From Sporosarcina sp. (GTDB taxonomy: Bacteria; Bacillota; Bacilli; Bacillales_A; Planococcaceae): DNA of 64,000 bases. The stretch is taken from assembly GCA_026169375.1 (NCBI GenBank), contig JAPFCR010000048.1, positions 1 to 64,000 of the forward strand. The letters run 5' to 3'. The notes beneath the pieces were generated by a model, which was not told where the DNA came from, ran no database searches, and saw only the letters and a program-made list of their open reading frames with translations. Every line of letters begins with the position of its first letter. The stretch's first letter is position 1. Made by a program: the position numbers and the translations under genes. Below are positions 16,111-24,779 of the stretch, piece after piece.

Positions 16111-16260
16111 ATGGAGAAATCAACTGAAGTTTTTAAAGTACAAAATGCGAAGAGGTATTGTAAGTGCATCGTGTGCAAGAAGGCAGATCATGATAGCGAT
16201 GCTATTTATTGCACACGATGTGGGACTAGATTAAAACAAGAAAAACCATTAATTCATTAA
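16111..16260 (+). CDS. 49-residue zinc-ribbon protein
   Basis: Two CxxC-type pairs (CKCIVC and CTRC) 20 residues apart indicate a zinc ribbon. Start ATG follows AAGAGGTG. The two cysteine codon clusters form a perfect 12-bp DNA inverted repeat (16164-16175 and 16209-16220). The stop codon overlaps that of the convergent gene at 16257. Confidence 0.6.
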   Translation: MEKSTEVFKVQNAKRYCKCIVCKKADHDSDAIYCTRCGTRLKQEKPLIH

Positions 16261-16574
16261 AACGGAATTTCATCTTGTGTTTGTGAATGAAGAGAGGCAA
16301 TCTCCGCATCTGGATATTTGTTTTCTATTAATTCTTTACTAGCGAACAAAGAGATTGTCGCACATTTCTTACAGTAAACAGCTTCTGGATCAAGTGTGAT
16401 GCCGCAGGAATCATCATGATTCCCAAAGTGTTGAGTGTTATCATTTGTACATTTATTCACTAAAGGTGATGCGCATTCCTGACAATAGATATCGTCTTGT
16501 TCTCTATCCTCTGGTGTCGGGGTATCACATCGCAAGCATTGCACAACAAAGTTATCGCTATATGTTTCAACCAT
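16257..16574 (-). CDS. Double zinc-ribbon protein
   Basis: 105 residues. Four CxxC pairs (CLRC, CQEC, then C at 42 and 58, CKKC) suggest two zinc ribbons; the tail DEIPF resembles an SSB-type acidic C-terminus. ATG 16574 is behind GGGAGGTG. It is transcribed against the early operon and converges on the small zinc-ribbon gene. Confidence 0.6.
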   Translation of the reverse strand: MVETYSDNFVVQCLRCDTPTPEDREQDDIYCQECASPLVNKCTNDNTQHFGNHDDSCGITLDPEAVYCKKCATISLFASKELIENKYPDAEIASLHSQTQDEIPF

Positions 16575-16644
16575 TATATTCACCTCCCTCATAGTCTCTA
16601 TTCGACAGAGAGGGACAAAAATCCTACTTAAAGGAGGAGGAATT

Positions 16645-17344
16645 ATGAATCAATTAACAAAAGTTTTCGAGAAACAAGATTTAACGATTATTGAGGTTGA
16701 CGGTGACTTTCAATTTCTATTAAAAGATGTTTGTGAAATTTTAGGTCTTAGCAATCCGCGAATGGTAAAAGAGCGATTGGAAGATGACGTAAGTTCAACT
16801 TACCCCATCCAAGATCGCTTAGGACGTACGCAACAAGCGACTTTCGTAAACGAGGACGGGTTTGTACGATGTCATTCTCGACAGCCGTAAACCCGAAGCA
16901 AAGAAATTCAGGAAGTGGATCACTAGCGAAGTGCTTCCTTCTATTAGAAGGACTGGTAGCTATCAAAAGCCAACTTCACAGTTGGAAATCATGCAAATGG
17001 CAGTCAATGAACTATCTTCGCATGATAAGAGAATCACTAATTTAGAAGACAACATGAGAATCGACAGCGCCCAAGAACGACGCATCCGAGATACAGCAAA
17101 CAGAATCGTTGTTAAACATTTAGGTGGCAAGGATTCAGAGGCTTACAAAACTATCAGCAGAAAGGTATTTCCGCAGTTTTGGAGAGAGTTCAAAACTTAC
17201 TTCGAAGTACCACGATACGGAGATTTGCCAAAAGTTCGATTTGATGAAGCGATTGAATTTATCAATGAGTGGACGCCTAGCACATCACTCAAGTTTGACA
17301 TCAGAGCGATCAACAGGCAGCAACATCTAAAGTTAGTGGAGTAA
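16645..17344 (+). pseudogene. Antirepressor (BRO-N + ORF6C), frameshifted
   Basis: The first reading frame (16645-16890) encodes a BRO-N domain up to FVNEDG and then runs into a stop. The rest of BRO-N (YDVILDSRKPEAKKFRKW) and a complete ORF6C domain follow in the +1 frame to 17344. Removing one T from TTT at 16861-16863 restores GGG TTG TAC GAT and a continuous antirepressor of about 232 residues. Such proteins bind the repressor to induce the prophage. Either the gene is dead, the base is a sequencing error, or two polypeptides are made: TTG 16862 could restart but has no clear ribosome site. Confidence 0.85.
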
Positions 17345-17482
17345 AACGAAGAGGGGCGGGCAAGCCCCAAAGGTGAAAGGCTTAATAGAAGTTTTTGTTA
17401 CGAGGTTTTAAGTAGTTTGTAAGGAGGGGTCACTCACTTACAACTTAATTGTAACAAGGATCTACAAGAATTACTGTCCAGT

Positions 17483-17509
17483 TTTTGCACATGTGCAGAT
17501 TTTGCACAT
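17483..17509. promoter_or_regulatory. Operator-like repeats before an XRE gene
   Basis: TTTTGCACAT occurs twice (17483 and 17500), 17 bp apart. The first copy is part of a perfect 10-bp palindrome GCACATGTGC (17487-17496). It lies immediately upstream of the XRE gene and is probably its own operator. Confidence 0.45.
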
Positions 17510-17529
17510 AAAAGGTGGTGAAAAAAGAA

Positions 17530-17802
17530 GTGTACGGTTCGATTTTGAAAAAAGTTAGATTGAAATCTGGATTGAGTCAAGAGGAGTTAGCGGAAGAAAT
17601 CTATCTATCCCGCAGCGCTGTTTCACGGTTGGAGAATAACAGACTTAAACTAACCGTGGACGACGCAGTTAGATGGGGACAAGCAACTCAGGCAACTGAA
17701 ATCATAGCTGCATTGTTATGCGGAATTGATGTTGCGGTGGTGTCGGAGTTAGTCACTACATTAATAGGCGGTTTTATTAATTTATTCGGAGGTTGGTTAT
17801 GA
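17530..17802 (+). CDS. XRE-family regulator with hydrophobic tail
   Basis: About 90 residues. The helix-turn-helix (SQEELAEEIYLSRSAVSRLENN) is followed by a hydrophobic C-terminal stretch (VAVVSELVTTLIGGFINLFGG), possibly a membrane or dimer helix. GTG codons at 17515, 17518 and 17530 are all possible; the last has the best distance from AAAGGTGG. Its stop overlaps the next ATG (ATGA). Confidence 0.75.
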   Translation: MYGSILKKVRLKSGLSQEELAEEIYLSRSAVSRLENNRLKLTVDDAVRWGQATQATEIIAALLCGIDVAVVSELVTTLIGGFINLFGGWL

Positions 17803-18065
17803 AACTAGAAAATTATCGAAAAGAAGACGTGGATGAAGCAATCGAAGCGAGAAGAGAAGCCTTGCATCACTTAATGGCAGCAGAAAAATATTTATGGACA
17901 GATGACATCGAAGAAGCAATCAAGCACACGGTGGACATGCACTTGTCGTTAATCGAGTTAAACAAAATGCAGTCACGAAAGCGATTAGATGACTTAATTG
18001 CAGAGTTTAAGGGTGATGGGATCACAATCGAAATTAAAGCTTTTAAACGTAAAAAAACCGACTGA
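17799..18065 (+). CDS. Small helical phage protein of unknown function
   Basis: 88 residues, strongly helical, no motif recognised. ATG 17799 is 6 nt after CGGAGG and overlaps the XRE stop, so it is translated with it. Confidence 0.6.
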   Translation: MKLENYRKEDVDEAIEARREALHHLMAAEKYLWTDDIEEAIKHTVDMHLSLIELNKMQSRKRLDDLIAEFKGDGITIEIKAFKRKKTD

Positions 18066-18129
18066 CGCAGCAACGTCAACCGGCGAACGAAATATCAATT
18101 TAATTAGTAATTACATTGTAACATACGAC

Positions 18130-18192
18130 GGAGCTTTTGGCTCCTGTCAAGATGCGCAGGACTTCAATTCCCCCTGTTCCTGTGCATCTTGA
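18130..18192 (+). other. Two adjacent RNA hairpins in an intergenic stretch
   Basis: GGAGC/GCTCC (18130-18144) is followed by a 15-bp stem (18147-18161 with 18178-18192, one G-U pair, loop 16 nt). No T-run follows, so this is not a standard terminator. It may be an RNA processing or regulatory element of the early transcript. Confidence 0.5.
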
Positions 18193-18225
18193 TGGGATTC
18201 AACACCATCAGAAAGGAGATGCAAC

Positions 18226-18351
18226 ATGAAGAAAATTAATGATTTCTTTTTCATGGAAGATGAACAACACGCTGAAAATTACGCGTATTTTTACGGTGCA
18301 ATTGGTGTAATCGTTGCAGTAACTACAATCGCAGTGATTGGTACATGGTGA
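18226..18351 (+). CDS. 41-residue membrane protein
   Basis: A single membrane helix (about 22-40) follows a short acidic N-terminus. AAAGGAG precedes ATG 18226. Function unknown. Confidence 0.5.
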   Translation: MKKINDFFFMEDEQHAENYAYFYGAIGVIVAVTTIAVIGTW

Positions 18352-18428
18352 GATTTTGGAAGCGCTGGACACTTAAAGAAAGGCTATTTGCTTCAAAGTT
18401 TGTAGCTCAAGTGAGGTGTAAGCGATGA
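18345..18428 (+). CDS. Possible 27-residue basic peptide
   Basis: An ATG overlapping the previous stop opens a Trp/Arg/Lys-rich frame that ends by overlapping the next ATG (ATGA). Only the tight overlaps support it. Confidence 0.3.
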   Translation: MVRFWKRWTLKERLFASKFVAQVRCKR

Positions 18429-18652
18429 CTGTAAAAGTGGGTGACGTAATTTTAGTCACGAAAACATTTCTTGATTGCGGCATGTATCGAATCGGCGACA
18501 TCCTCGAAGTGGGCGAAGTTCTTAAAGGTTGCGTTCGCGTGAAAAATGTTCAAATCGCAATTGGAAATGATGAATTCGAAGTGATTGAAAGGGGTGAGCT
18601 AAATGGGTTATTACAACATTTTTGCAAGGGAGCAGTTGCTAGCGTCGGCTAG
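18425..18652 (+). CDS. Small beta-rich phage protein
   Basis: 75 residues, KOW/SH3-like alternating strands (VGDVILVTKTFLDCGMYRIGDILEVGEV). Function unknown. It overlaps the next gene by 50 bp, so its last 17 residues may carry little constraint. Confidence 0.55.
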   Translation: MTVKVGDVILVTKTFLDCGMYRIGDILEVGEVLKGCVRVKNVQIAIGNDEFEVIERGELNGLLQHFCKGAVASVG

Positions 18653-18803
18653 GGAGCTTACCGAAGAACTTGGAAAAATCGAGTTCACAAAAGAAGATGA
18701 TGCATTAGATGTGGAACTTAAACACGGCGCGCAGGGTGCATTGGTGTTTGCCATCAATGCCATTTACGAAAGAATTGAACGACTTAAAAATGAACGAAAA
18801 TAA
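18603..18803 (+). CDS. Small helical phage protein
   Basis: 66 residues, ATG preceded by AAAGGGGTGA inside the previous gene. Helical, charged, no family recognised. A hairpin (CGCTG/CAGCG) and a GGGGTTC/GAACCCC pair lie between it and the next gene. Confidence 0.5.
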   Translation: MGYYNIFAREQLLASARELTEELGKIEFTKEDDALDVELKHGAQGALVFAINAIYERIERLKNERK

Positions 18804-18896
18804 ACCCGCTGTTCGAGCAGCGAGTTCGGGGTTCTGACTAATTCAATTACCTAAATTATAGTACGGAACCCCTCAAATTACAAGGAGGGAACATAA

Positions 18897-19019
18897 ATGG
18901 GAGAATTTGCAGATTTAATCTTGGAAGGTGTTTATTGCGAGTCATGCGGTTGTTACACAGGAGAAGAGCCTGGTTATCCAATCAAATGCGAGGATTGTCG
19001 CGAAGAAGGTGACGAGTGA
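18897..19019 (+). CDS. 40-residue zinc-ribbon protein
   Basis: CESCGC and CEDC form a probable zinc ribbon. AAGGAGGG precedes ATG 18897. Its TGA overlaps the next ATG. Confidence 0.5.
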   Translation: MGEFADLILEGVYCESCGCYTGEEPGYPIKCEDCREEGDE

Positions 19020-19174
19020 TGCATCCGGATGTCGAAATGGCAATTCTAACAGGTTATCAATCTATCGAGTACATGGAATACGAAAAAGAGAATGCGTGTC
19101 ACGATCCACTGGTTGAACCGAAGTATGACAACGCAAATACTTTATTTGAAACATTAGAGGAGGAACTTAAATGA
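19019..19174 (+). CDS. 51-residue acidic protein
   Basis: Small acidic protein that overlaps the upstream stop (TGATG) and the downstream start (ATGA). It is coupled to the recombination genes. Function unknown. Confidence 0.45.
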   Translation: MHPDVEMAILTGYQSIEYMEYEKENACHDPLVEPKYDNANTLFETLEEELK

Positions 19175-20052
19175 GTAATTTATCAACGCAATATCAAAGC
19201 AATAATCAAGCACAGCAGCAGAATGGAAATGGCGGAGTGCTAGGGCAAGCTTCGGCATCACGTGAAATGGAAGAAATTAAAGGTCAAATTTTTATGGCAA
19301 AGCAATTCCCGAGGAATATCTATCAAGCGGAAATAAGAATTTTAGACTCGTGCAAACGACCGTCTCTTGCCGAGGTGGCAATGTACTCGTATCCACGAGG
19401 CGGAACAAGGGTAACTGGTCCCTCTATTCGATTGGCGGAGGTGTTGGCGCAAAACTGGGGGAACTTATCGTTTGGCGTTAAAGAGTTGGAACAACGCGAT
19501 GGTGAATCAACAGCGATGGCTTATGCATGGGACTTAGAGACAAACGTCCGACAAGAAAAAGTGTTCACGGTTCAGCATTCGAGAATGGCACGAGGGAAGC
19601 TTCAGAAACTAACAGATCCACGTGATATTTATGAACTAGTTGCGAGTAGTGGTTCTCGTAGAGTGCGTGCTTGCATACTTGGCGTCATTCCTGGCGACAT
19701 CGTAGATAAAGCGGTTGCTGAGTGCGAGAAGACTTTACAAGGTGCAAACGAAGGACCTTTGAAAGACCGCATAGCTAATGCTTTAAAAGCTTTCATGGAA
19801 AATCACAGAGTTACACAGGAAATGATTGAAGAACGATTTGGATACAACGCAGATTCGTTTACAGAGCACGATTATGTAGATTTAATTCAGATTTTCACTT
19901 CTTTAAAAGATGGCATGAGCAAGCCGGCTGACTGGTTTAATCTCGATGTAAAAAAGAAGCAAACGAGCGGACTAGCTGAGTCGTTTAAACAGGAAATTAA
20001 AACTAATCCTACCGACAAAACAGAAAGCACGAAAGAAGGTGCTGAACAATGA
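19171..20052 (+). CDS. Phage recombination protein, probable single-strand annealing role
   Basis: 293 residues. A Gln/Asn-rich N-terminus (1-30) is followed by a conserved block with MAKQFPRN, YSYPRGGTRVTGPSIRLAE and DIYELVASSGSRRVRACILG, which I recognise as a widespread phage protein encoded beside recombination nucleases. Its place just before a PD-(D/E)XK exonuclease makes a RecT/ERF-like annealing role likely. I cannot assign it to a named annealing family from sequence alone. The C-terminal 40 residues are acidic and disordered. Confidence 0.7.
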   Translation: MSNLSTQYQSNNQAQQQNGNGGVLGQASASREMEEIKGQIFMAKQFPRNIYQAEIRILDSCKRPSLAEVAMYSYPRGGTRVTGPSIRLAEVLAQNWGNLSFGVKELEQRDGESTAMAYAWDLETNVRQEKVFTVQHSRMARGKLQKLTDPRDIYELVASSGSRRVRACILGVIPGDIVDKAVAECEKTLQGANEGPLKDRIANALKAFMENHRVTQEMIEERFGYNADSFTEHDYVDLIQIFTSLKDGMSKPADWFNLDVKKKQTSGLAESFKQEIKTNPTDKTESTKEGAEQ

Positions 20053-20420
20053 TGGTTTTTAGATTTCGTGCGAAACATCCTGAATTTGGAAAATGGTTGT
20101 ATTTCGGTATACAAAACGTTCCATCTTGGGTTCGAAAGGAAGAAGTACAGCAATTTACAGGGTTAGAAGATAAAAACGGAACCCCTATTTTTCAAGGTGA
20201 CATTGTGAATTACAAAAACACTTTTATTAATCCTATGACTGGTAGAGGTAAACAAAGCGTGGACTACAATCGAGAAGTATTTTACGAAGATGGCGCTTTC
20301 AGAATAAAAGCTAACAGTGGTAACACCTCTAGTTTTTTCGACAATAAAAAAATGGAAGTCATCGGCAACATTTACGAACACCCTCACTTGCTAGAAGGTG
20401 AACCAATTGAAACTAACTAA
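20049..20420 (+). CDS. YopX-family phage protein
   Basis: 123 residues with the YopX pattern: an N-terminal FRAKH...W, then QFTGLEDKNGTPIFQGDIV, and a final VIGNIYEHPHLL. The family is common in Gram-positive phages; function unknown. The start overlaps the previous stop (ATG at 20049 or 20052). Confidence 0.85.
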   Translation: MMVFRFRAKHPEFGKWLYFGIQNVPSWVRKEEVQQFTGLEDKNGTPIFQGDIVNYKNTFINPMTGRGKQSVDYNREVFYEDGAFRIKANSGNTSSFFDNKKMEVIGNIYEHPHLLEGEPIETN

Positions 20421-21195
20421 CGAAAATTACTTTTCTATAGAAGCAGACCGGGAATATTTCTCGGTCTCCCAATTTAAGAGTTGGGTGAAGTGCCAGGCGG
20501 CTACCCTAGCGAAGATAAGCGGTGAGTTTGAAGAATCATACGGCAAGGCTTTAGTCGTCGGCTCATACACTCATGCAGCGTTTGAGAGTGATGAAGAATT
20601 CGAGCGATTTAACAAAGAAAACCAATCTGAAATATTTAATGCCCGCGGTGGAAAGTATGCAGATTTTAAACAAGCAGATCTAATGATTGAAACATTGAAA
20701 AATGACAAGTTCGCCATGTACGCAATGGAAGGTGAAAAAGAATTAATCTTCACGGCTGAACTGTTCGGAGTTAAATGGAAAGCGAAAATTGATTCTATCA
20801 ATCATTCTCGTAACAGCTTCACAGATTTAAAAACCACTAGAAGCCTTTCTCAGCGTTACTGGTCGGACAAGTATCAAAAATACGTGTCATTCATTGAAGC
20901 GTGGGATTACGTGCTGCAAATGGCGATTTACCGGGAGATTATCTATCAGAACACCGGAATTTATTATTCTCCCTATATTGTCGCAGTTACGAAGGAAGAT
21001 CCACCAGATAAAGCGGTGTTGCACTTTGATGATACGAGGTTTCAATTTGAGTTGGATTATGTAGAACATTTAATTGAAGGTTTTAAACAAGTAAAGTCAG
21101 GCGAAAAAGAGCCTACTCGTTGCGGAAAGTGCGCCTATTGCAGAGAAACAAAGCAACTGGACGGAACGATTGAGGTTGAAGAATTACTAGTTTAG
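20407..21195 (+). CDS. PD-(D/E)XK exonuclease (DUF3799, RecE-like)
   Basis: 262 residues. The N-terminus KLTNENYFSIEADREYFSVSQFKSW, the central FGVKWKAKIDSI and FTDLKTTRS give the D-(E/D)xK core, and a C-terminal CGKCAYC cluster completes the DUF3799 pattern. It probably resects DNA ends for recombination with the annealing protein encoded two genes upstream. TTG 20407, 6 nt after GAAGGTGA, gives the family's usual MKLT start and overlaps the YopX end. Confidence 0.85.
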   Translation: MKLTNENYFSIEADREYFSVSQFKSWVKCQAATLAKISGEFEESYGKALVVGSYTHAAFESDEEFERFNKENQSEIFNARGGKYADFKQADLMIETLKNDKFAMYAMEGEKELIFTAELFGVKWKAKIDSINHSRNSFTDLKTTRSLSQRYWSDKYQKYVSFIEAWDYVLQMAIYREIIYQNTGIYYSPYIVAVTKEDPPDKAVLHFDDTRFQFELDYVEHLIEGFKQVKSGEKEPTRCGKCAYCRETKQLDGTIEVEELLV

Positions 21196-21210
21196 AGAGG
21201 GGTAGTCGGG

Positions 21211-22200
21211 GTGGAAAATAAGAAGGTAAATGCATCGGGGTTTGTCATCCAGCCCCGATTACAGTTTGATGATTTAAGAGACAAGATGCTGTACCAGCAT
21301 TTCGTCGAGGGAGCGAATTATGTTGATTCAAATGATTGTAAAATCGGTCAATTGATTACATCTATTTTATCCATACAAAAGGACACCGGTTGGAGTTACG
21401 GAATAGTTAGAGGGATCATCGGAAGGCTCGAAGATTCGGGATTGATAATCGTTGAAACAAGGAGTCAAAAGCGCGGTATTACAGTAACGATAGTTGATTA
21501 TTCACGTTTTCAATCACTAAAAAATTATGAAAAAAATAACAAAGAGAATAACAATCCATTAACAAAGGAAAAACAATCAGGTAACAAAGAGGATAACAAA
21601 GAGAATCCTCTTGCAAAGTCAAGGGCATCAACGGTTGAAAGGGGTTTGGAAATGTCCATTAACAAAGAGAATAACAATCCATTAACAAAGGAAGAACAAA
21701 CAGATAACAAAGAGAATCACAATGCTATAACAGCACTTATAACATCACTTAACAGCATTAACAGCAATAAAACATTAAAACAATACGTCGACGAAGCGAA
21801 CGTGAAAAATATGAATTTGAGTTCGACCGATGAAATTGAAATCTTTGTTGATTTCGCTTTGCGAACCAACGCCTTTCCTGACGGAGTTTCTAAAAAGATT
21901 TTAATTAGATATTTTGATGCTATTCGTTTAACTCGATCCACATGCAGAATATCAGCAAGATTATTAACCAACGTGATTGAAAAAATGAGCAAGTACAGTG
22001 CTAATCAAATCAACTATGCGCTTTGGATGCACTGTGAAAAGCATGATGACAAAAAAGAGCAATACACACTTGGTATTTTGCGTAACACGAAAGAGCCAGA
22101 GGCAAGACGCGGCTTGATGATGTTGAAAAACAAGAACGGAGGCGTAGACGTTGCAGGCGATCAACCAAATCATGAATCGAAATATGACTACGGGTTCTAA
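21211..22200 (+). CDS. Replisome organiser, DnaD-like
   Basis: 329 residues. An N-terminal winged-helix domain (about 15-100, with IGQLITSILSIQKDTGWSYGIVRGIIGRLEDSG) is followed by an Asn/Lys/Glu-rich linker (110-185) encoded by repeated DNA, and a C-terminal helical region. This is the layout of phage initiators that bind the origin within their own gene and recruit the helicase loader encoded next. GTG 21211 is behind GAGAGGGG. Confidence 0.8.
   Translation: MENKKVNASGFVIQPRLQFDDLRDKMLYQHFVEGANYVDSNDCKIGQLITSILSIQKDTGWSYGIVRGIIGRLEDSGLIIVETRSQKRGITVTIVDYSRFQSLKNYEKNNKENNNPLTKEKQSGNKEDNKENPLAKSRASTVERGLEMSINKENNNPLTKEEQTDNKENHNAITALITSLNSINSNKTLKQYVDEANVKNMNLSSTDEIEIFVDFALRTNAFPDGVSKKILIRYFDAIRLTRSTCRISARLLTNVIEKMSKYSANQINYALWMHCEKHDDKKEQYTLGILRNTKEPEARRGLMMLKNKNGGVDVAGDQPNHESKYDYGF
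21538..21717 (+). repeat. Iteron-like repeats inside the initiator gene (candidate phage origin)
   Basis: A 33-bp sequence starting AACAAAGAGAATAACAATCC is exactly repeated at 21538-21570 and 21661-21693. Similarity continues with few mismatches for about 24 bp more in each copy. A shorter core, TAACAAAGAG, occurs additional times between and after them. AT-rich iterons in the linker of a DnaD-like gene are a typical phage replication origin. Confidence 0.7.
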
Positions 22201-22966
22201 GTTTGAAATTGAAATCTTGGCGCATTACTGCTGCATGGGTTGCCGGGAAGAAGTCAAAGTCTCACGGTTTCCAGTAGCGGCTGGTCCTGAAAAAGGAAAG
22301 ATTGTTAAAACTAAAACGGGCTGCTATTGCAAGGAGTTGGACGAAATAAAAAAGTCTCAGCATGAAGCGAGAATCAGAAATTTACAAGCAACATTCGAGC
22401 GAAACAGTTTAATCAATCCCGACTTGCAAGAAGCCACATTCGAAAGCTATGAAGCTGGCGAATTCACGAAAGCATACGAACAAGCAAGGAAATTTGCTGA
22501 CTCATTCAACGTTGAAAAGCCTAGTAATTTATTTTTTCAAGGATCATTTGGAACAGGGAAGAGCCACTTGTCCGTCGCGGTAACGAAGGCTGTTACCGAA
22601 AAAGGTTATTCAACAATTTTTATATCGACACCGAAGTTGCTTACAAAAATCCGAAGCACTTACAACAAATTCAGCGAACAATCTGAGGGTCAAATAATAA
22701 GCGCGATTACAAATGCTGATTTAGTTGTCTTTGACGACATCGGAGCAGAAGGCGAAGCGAGTGGGTGGGCGTTGCAAAAACTCTTCGAAATCATTGACCA
22801 AAGAATCGGCAAGCATAACATCTTCACAACGAATTTAGGTTCGAAAGACTTTGAAAGGTCGATGGATCTGCAACGAATTTTTTCACGAATGATGATGAAC
22901 GCGACGCCGATCATCATGGACGGAACGGATTACCGCAGGAAGCAATTTGCGAAGAGTATAAAGTAG
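22151..22966 (+). CDS. DnaC/DnaI-like helicase loader ATPase
   Basis: 271 residues. An N-terminal cysteine cluster (CCMGC, CYC) precedes an AAA+ domain with Walker A GSFGTGKSH (about 131-139), Walker B VVFDDIGAE, and an arginine-finger region QRIFSRMM. It should load the replicative helicase at the phage origin. TTG 22151 follows ACGGAGGCG and lies inside the end of the initiator gene. Confidence 0.9.
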   Translation: MQAINQIMNRNMTTGSKFEIEILAHYCCMGCREEVKVSRFPVAAGPEKGKIVKTKTGCYCKELDEIKKSQHEARIRNLQATFERNSLINPDLQEATFESYEAGEFTKAYEQARKFADSFNVEKPSNLFFQGSFGTGKSHLSVAVTKAVTEKGYSTIFISTPKLLTKIRSTYNKFSEQSEGQIISAITNADLVVFDDIGAEGEASGWALQKLFEIIDQRIGKHNIFTTNLGSKDFERSMDLQRIFSRMMMNATPIIMDGTDYRRKQFAKSIK

Positions 22967-22977
22967 GAGGAATCAAC

Positions 22978-23556
22978 ATGACAACAAAAATTAAATTGAC
23001 GCAAGAACAAGCGGATGCGATTGAAATATTAAAAGAGAATCAACGCAAGGATTTTAAAACGTGGTTCAAAGACAATCCAAACTCATTGGTTACTTGGGCA
23101 GAACCCTTAGCCGTCCTGACGGCTGACGAGTACATGGGCGCTTTGTATGATGGTTATGAAGTCGAGGCAAAACTCGAAGTTGGAGACTGGGCGAAGGCGA
23201 CTCACGAAAAACTAGGAACTTTTATCGGGAAGATTACCAAAATTAATTATACGCATTCTGGGGTCAAAATAGCGTGGGCAAGCTGGAATACGAATCATGG
23301 GCAATCCGCAATCGACTTCGAAGAGTTAGAAAAATGCACCTCGGAAGAAGTGAGGAAAACGAAGGAGCAACGGCTGTGGAATCATCAAATCAGACGTAAA
23401 GTCGGAGAAATCAAAGAAGGCGACATTGGAGAGGTTAACACGGGAAAATTAATTTTTTCTAAAAGTGAAATTGAGGCCGCATATAGTCATGGAGCACTAA
23501 AGGGTTTATTCCCGATAGAAAAATTCGTCGACTTTTGGGGTGATGACCATGAATAA
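22978..23556 (+). CDS. Phage protein of unknown function
   Basis: 192 residues, mixed alpha/beta, soluble. The central part (VGDWAKATHEKLGTFIGKI) looks like a small beta barrel. Good AGGAGG upstream. No family assigned. Confidence 0.6.
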   Translation: MTTKIKLTQEQADAIEILKENQRKDFKTWFKDNPNSLVTWAEPLAVLTADEYMGALYDGYEVEAKLEVGDWAKATHEKLGTFIGKITKINYTHSGVKIAWASWNTNHGQSAIDFEELEKCTSEEVRKTKEQRLWNHQIRRKVGEIKEGDIGEVNTGKLIFSKSEIEAAYSHGALKGLFPIEKFVDFWGDDHE

Positions 23557-23734
23557 AATCATCGACAAACTCATCATCGTCGCTGGGCAGTGGCAACAAT
23601 TCGGGGACAAGCAATACGAAAGGCAGTTTGCAAGTCTACTCAACGAACTAGCCTGGGAATTACAAACAGATCAACAAGATGCGCTTGAGGTTTTCTTAGC
23701 GCATCTTGGTGAAACGGAAGGGGTGGCGGTGTGA
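23549..23734 (+). CDS. Small helical phage protein
   Basis: 61 residues; ATG 23549 is 7 nt after GGGGTG and overlaps the previous gene's end. Function unknown. Confidence 0.55.
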   Translation: MNKIIDKLIIVAGQWQQFGDKQYERQFASLLNELAWELQTDQQDALEVFLAHLGETEGVAV

Positions 23735-23949
23735 AATTAGAAAGATTTAAGTTTGGCGACATTATCGAAAATGGATGGGCGGGCGATAAGAACCCTCACA
23801 AAGTCGCAATGTTTATCAAGCACAAGAAAAACACAATCTTGATGACCGGTGATGGTGATGTATGGGAGCAATATCACGACAAAGAAAACCGCAATAAGCG
23901 GATTGGAAGTATATTCGAAAACCCTGAACTTTTGGAGGTAAAGAAATGA
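23731..23949 (+). CDS. Small phage protein
   Basis: 72 residues, GTG start overlapping the previous stop; ends FENPELLEV, reminiscent of the YopX tail. Function unknown. Confidence 0.55.
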   Translation: MKLERFKFGDIIENGWAGDKNPHKVAMFIKHKKNTILMTGDGDVWEQYHDKENRNKRIGSIFENPELLEVKK

Positions 23950-24173
23950 GTGAAAGCTTTTACGTTTACGAAACTAAGTATAAAAATCCTAGGAAATGCG
24001 AGATTTGTGGTGTAGGAATCGCTGAAGGGTACTTGCACGAGGTGACAAGTACTACGCTTTGCACTGATTATTGCGTTTTTAAAATGTTCGGAGTTAAGCA
24101 TTTTGAAAGGGTGCTGCGGACAGGTGAAGTTTTTTGGGCGACATGGTATGACGAAATTGAGGTGGTGGAATGA
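23946..24173 (+). CDS. Small zinc-binding phage protein
   Basis: 75 residues with CEICG and a later C..DYC pair, probable zinc binding. Overlaps neighbours by 4 bp on each side. Function unknown. Confidence 0.55.
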   Translation: MSESFYVYETKYKNPRKCEICGVGIAEGYLHEVTSTTLCTDYCVFKMFGVKHFERVLRTGEVFWATWYDEIEVVE

Positions 24174-24286
24174 TTATTTACGAATGTCTCGAATGCGATG
24201 CAAGTGTTCGTGCTGGGGATCCACAATTTGAAGAGGAGTTATGCGAAGTCTGTTACGAAGTAAAAGAATCGGAGGAAAATGAATGA
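24170..24286 (+). CDS. 38-residue zinc-ribbon protein
   Basis: CLEC and CEVC pairs in an acidic peptide. ATGA overlaps at both ends place it in the operon directly before ssb. Confidence 0.5.
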   Translation: MIIYECLECDASVRAGDPQFEEELCEVCYEVKESEENE

Positions 24287-24765
24287 ATTCAGTAAATCTT
24301 ATCGGTCGCTGGGTACGTGACCATGAAGTTTCAAGTGTTGGGCAACAAAGCACAACGCTAGTAAAAAACACAATTGCGGTGGATCACCCGTTTAAAAAAG
24401 AGAACACAAGCTTCTTGCGAGTGGTTATGTGGGGTAAAACAGGCGAGTTAGCCAACCAATACACCGGCAAAGGTTCTCAAGTTGGAATCGAAGGGCACCT
24501 TGAAACAGGCAGCTACGAAGATAAGGACGGGAAGAAGGTTTTTACGGTTGATGTTGTCGTTAGTCGGATTAAGTTTCTCGAGCCAAAATCTAGCGACACT
24601 CAAAAACAGCAGAATAACGCTAGTACAGGCTATCAACAACAAGGGCAAGCAAATACACCTAATTACAATTCAAACGCAAATGCGGGGCGGAATTTGTCGA
24701 ATAACGACCCTTTTAGTGGTCAAGGTGGCGCGCCGAATGTCGGAGATGACGATTTACCTTTTTAG
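24283..24765 (+). CDS. ssb: Single-stranded DNA-binding protein
   Basis: 160 residues. N-terminal OB fold (1-105, opening MNSVNLIGRWVRDHEV), Gln/Asn-rich linker, and the acidic tail DDDLPF that binds repair and replication partners. It serves phage replication and recombination. Confidence 0.95.
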   Translation: MNSVNLIGRWVRDHEVSSVGQQSTTLVKNTIAVDHPFKKENTSFLRVVMWGKTGELANQYTGKGSQVGIEGHLETGSYEDKDGKKVFTVDVVVSRIKFLEPKSSDTQKQQNNASTGYQQQGQANTPNYNSNANAGRNLSNNDPFSGQGGAPNVGDDDLPF

Positions 24766-24779
24766 AAAGGGTGAAATAA

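Noticed and set aside
16164-16220. Inverted repeat in the 49-residue zinc-ribbon gene as a regulatory hairpin
   Set aside because: The arms coincide with the two Cys-codon clusters; coincidence of codon choice is possible and nothing else supports a regulatory role.
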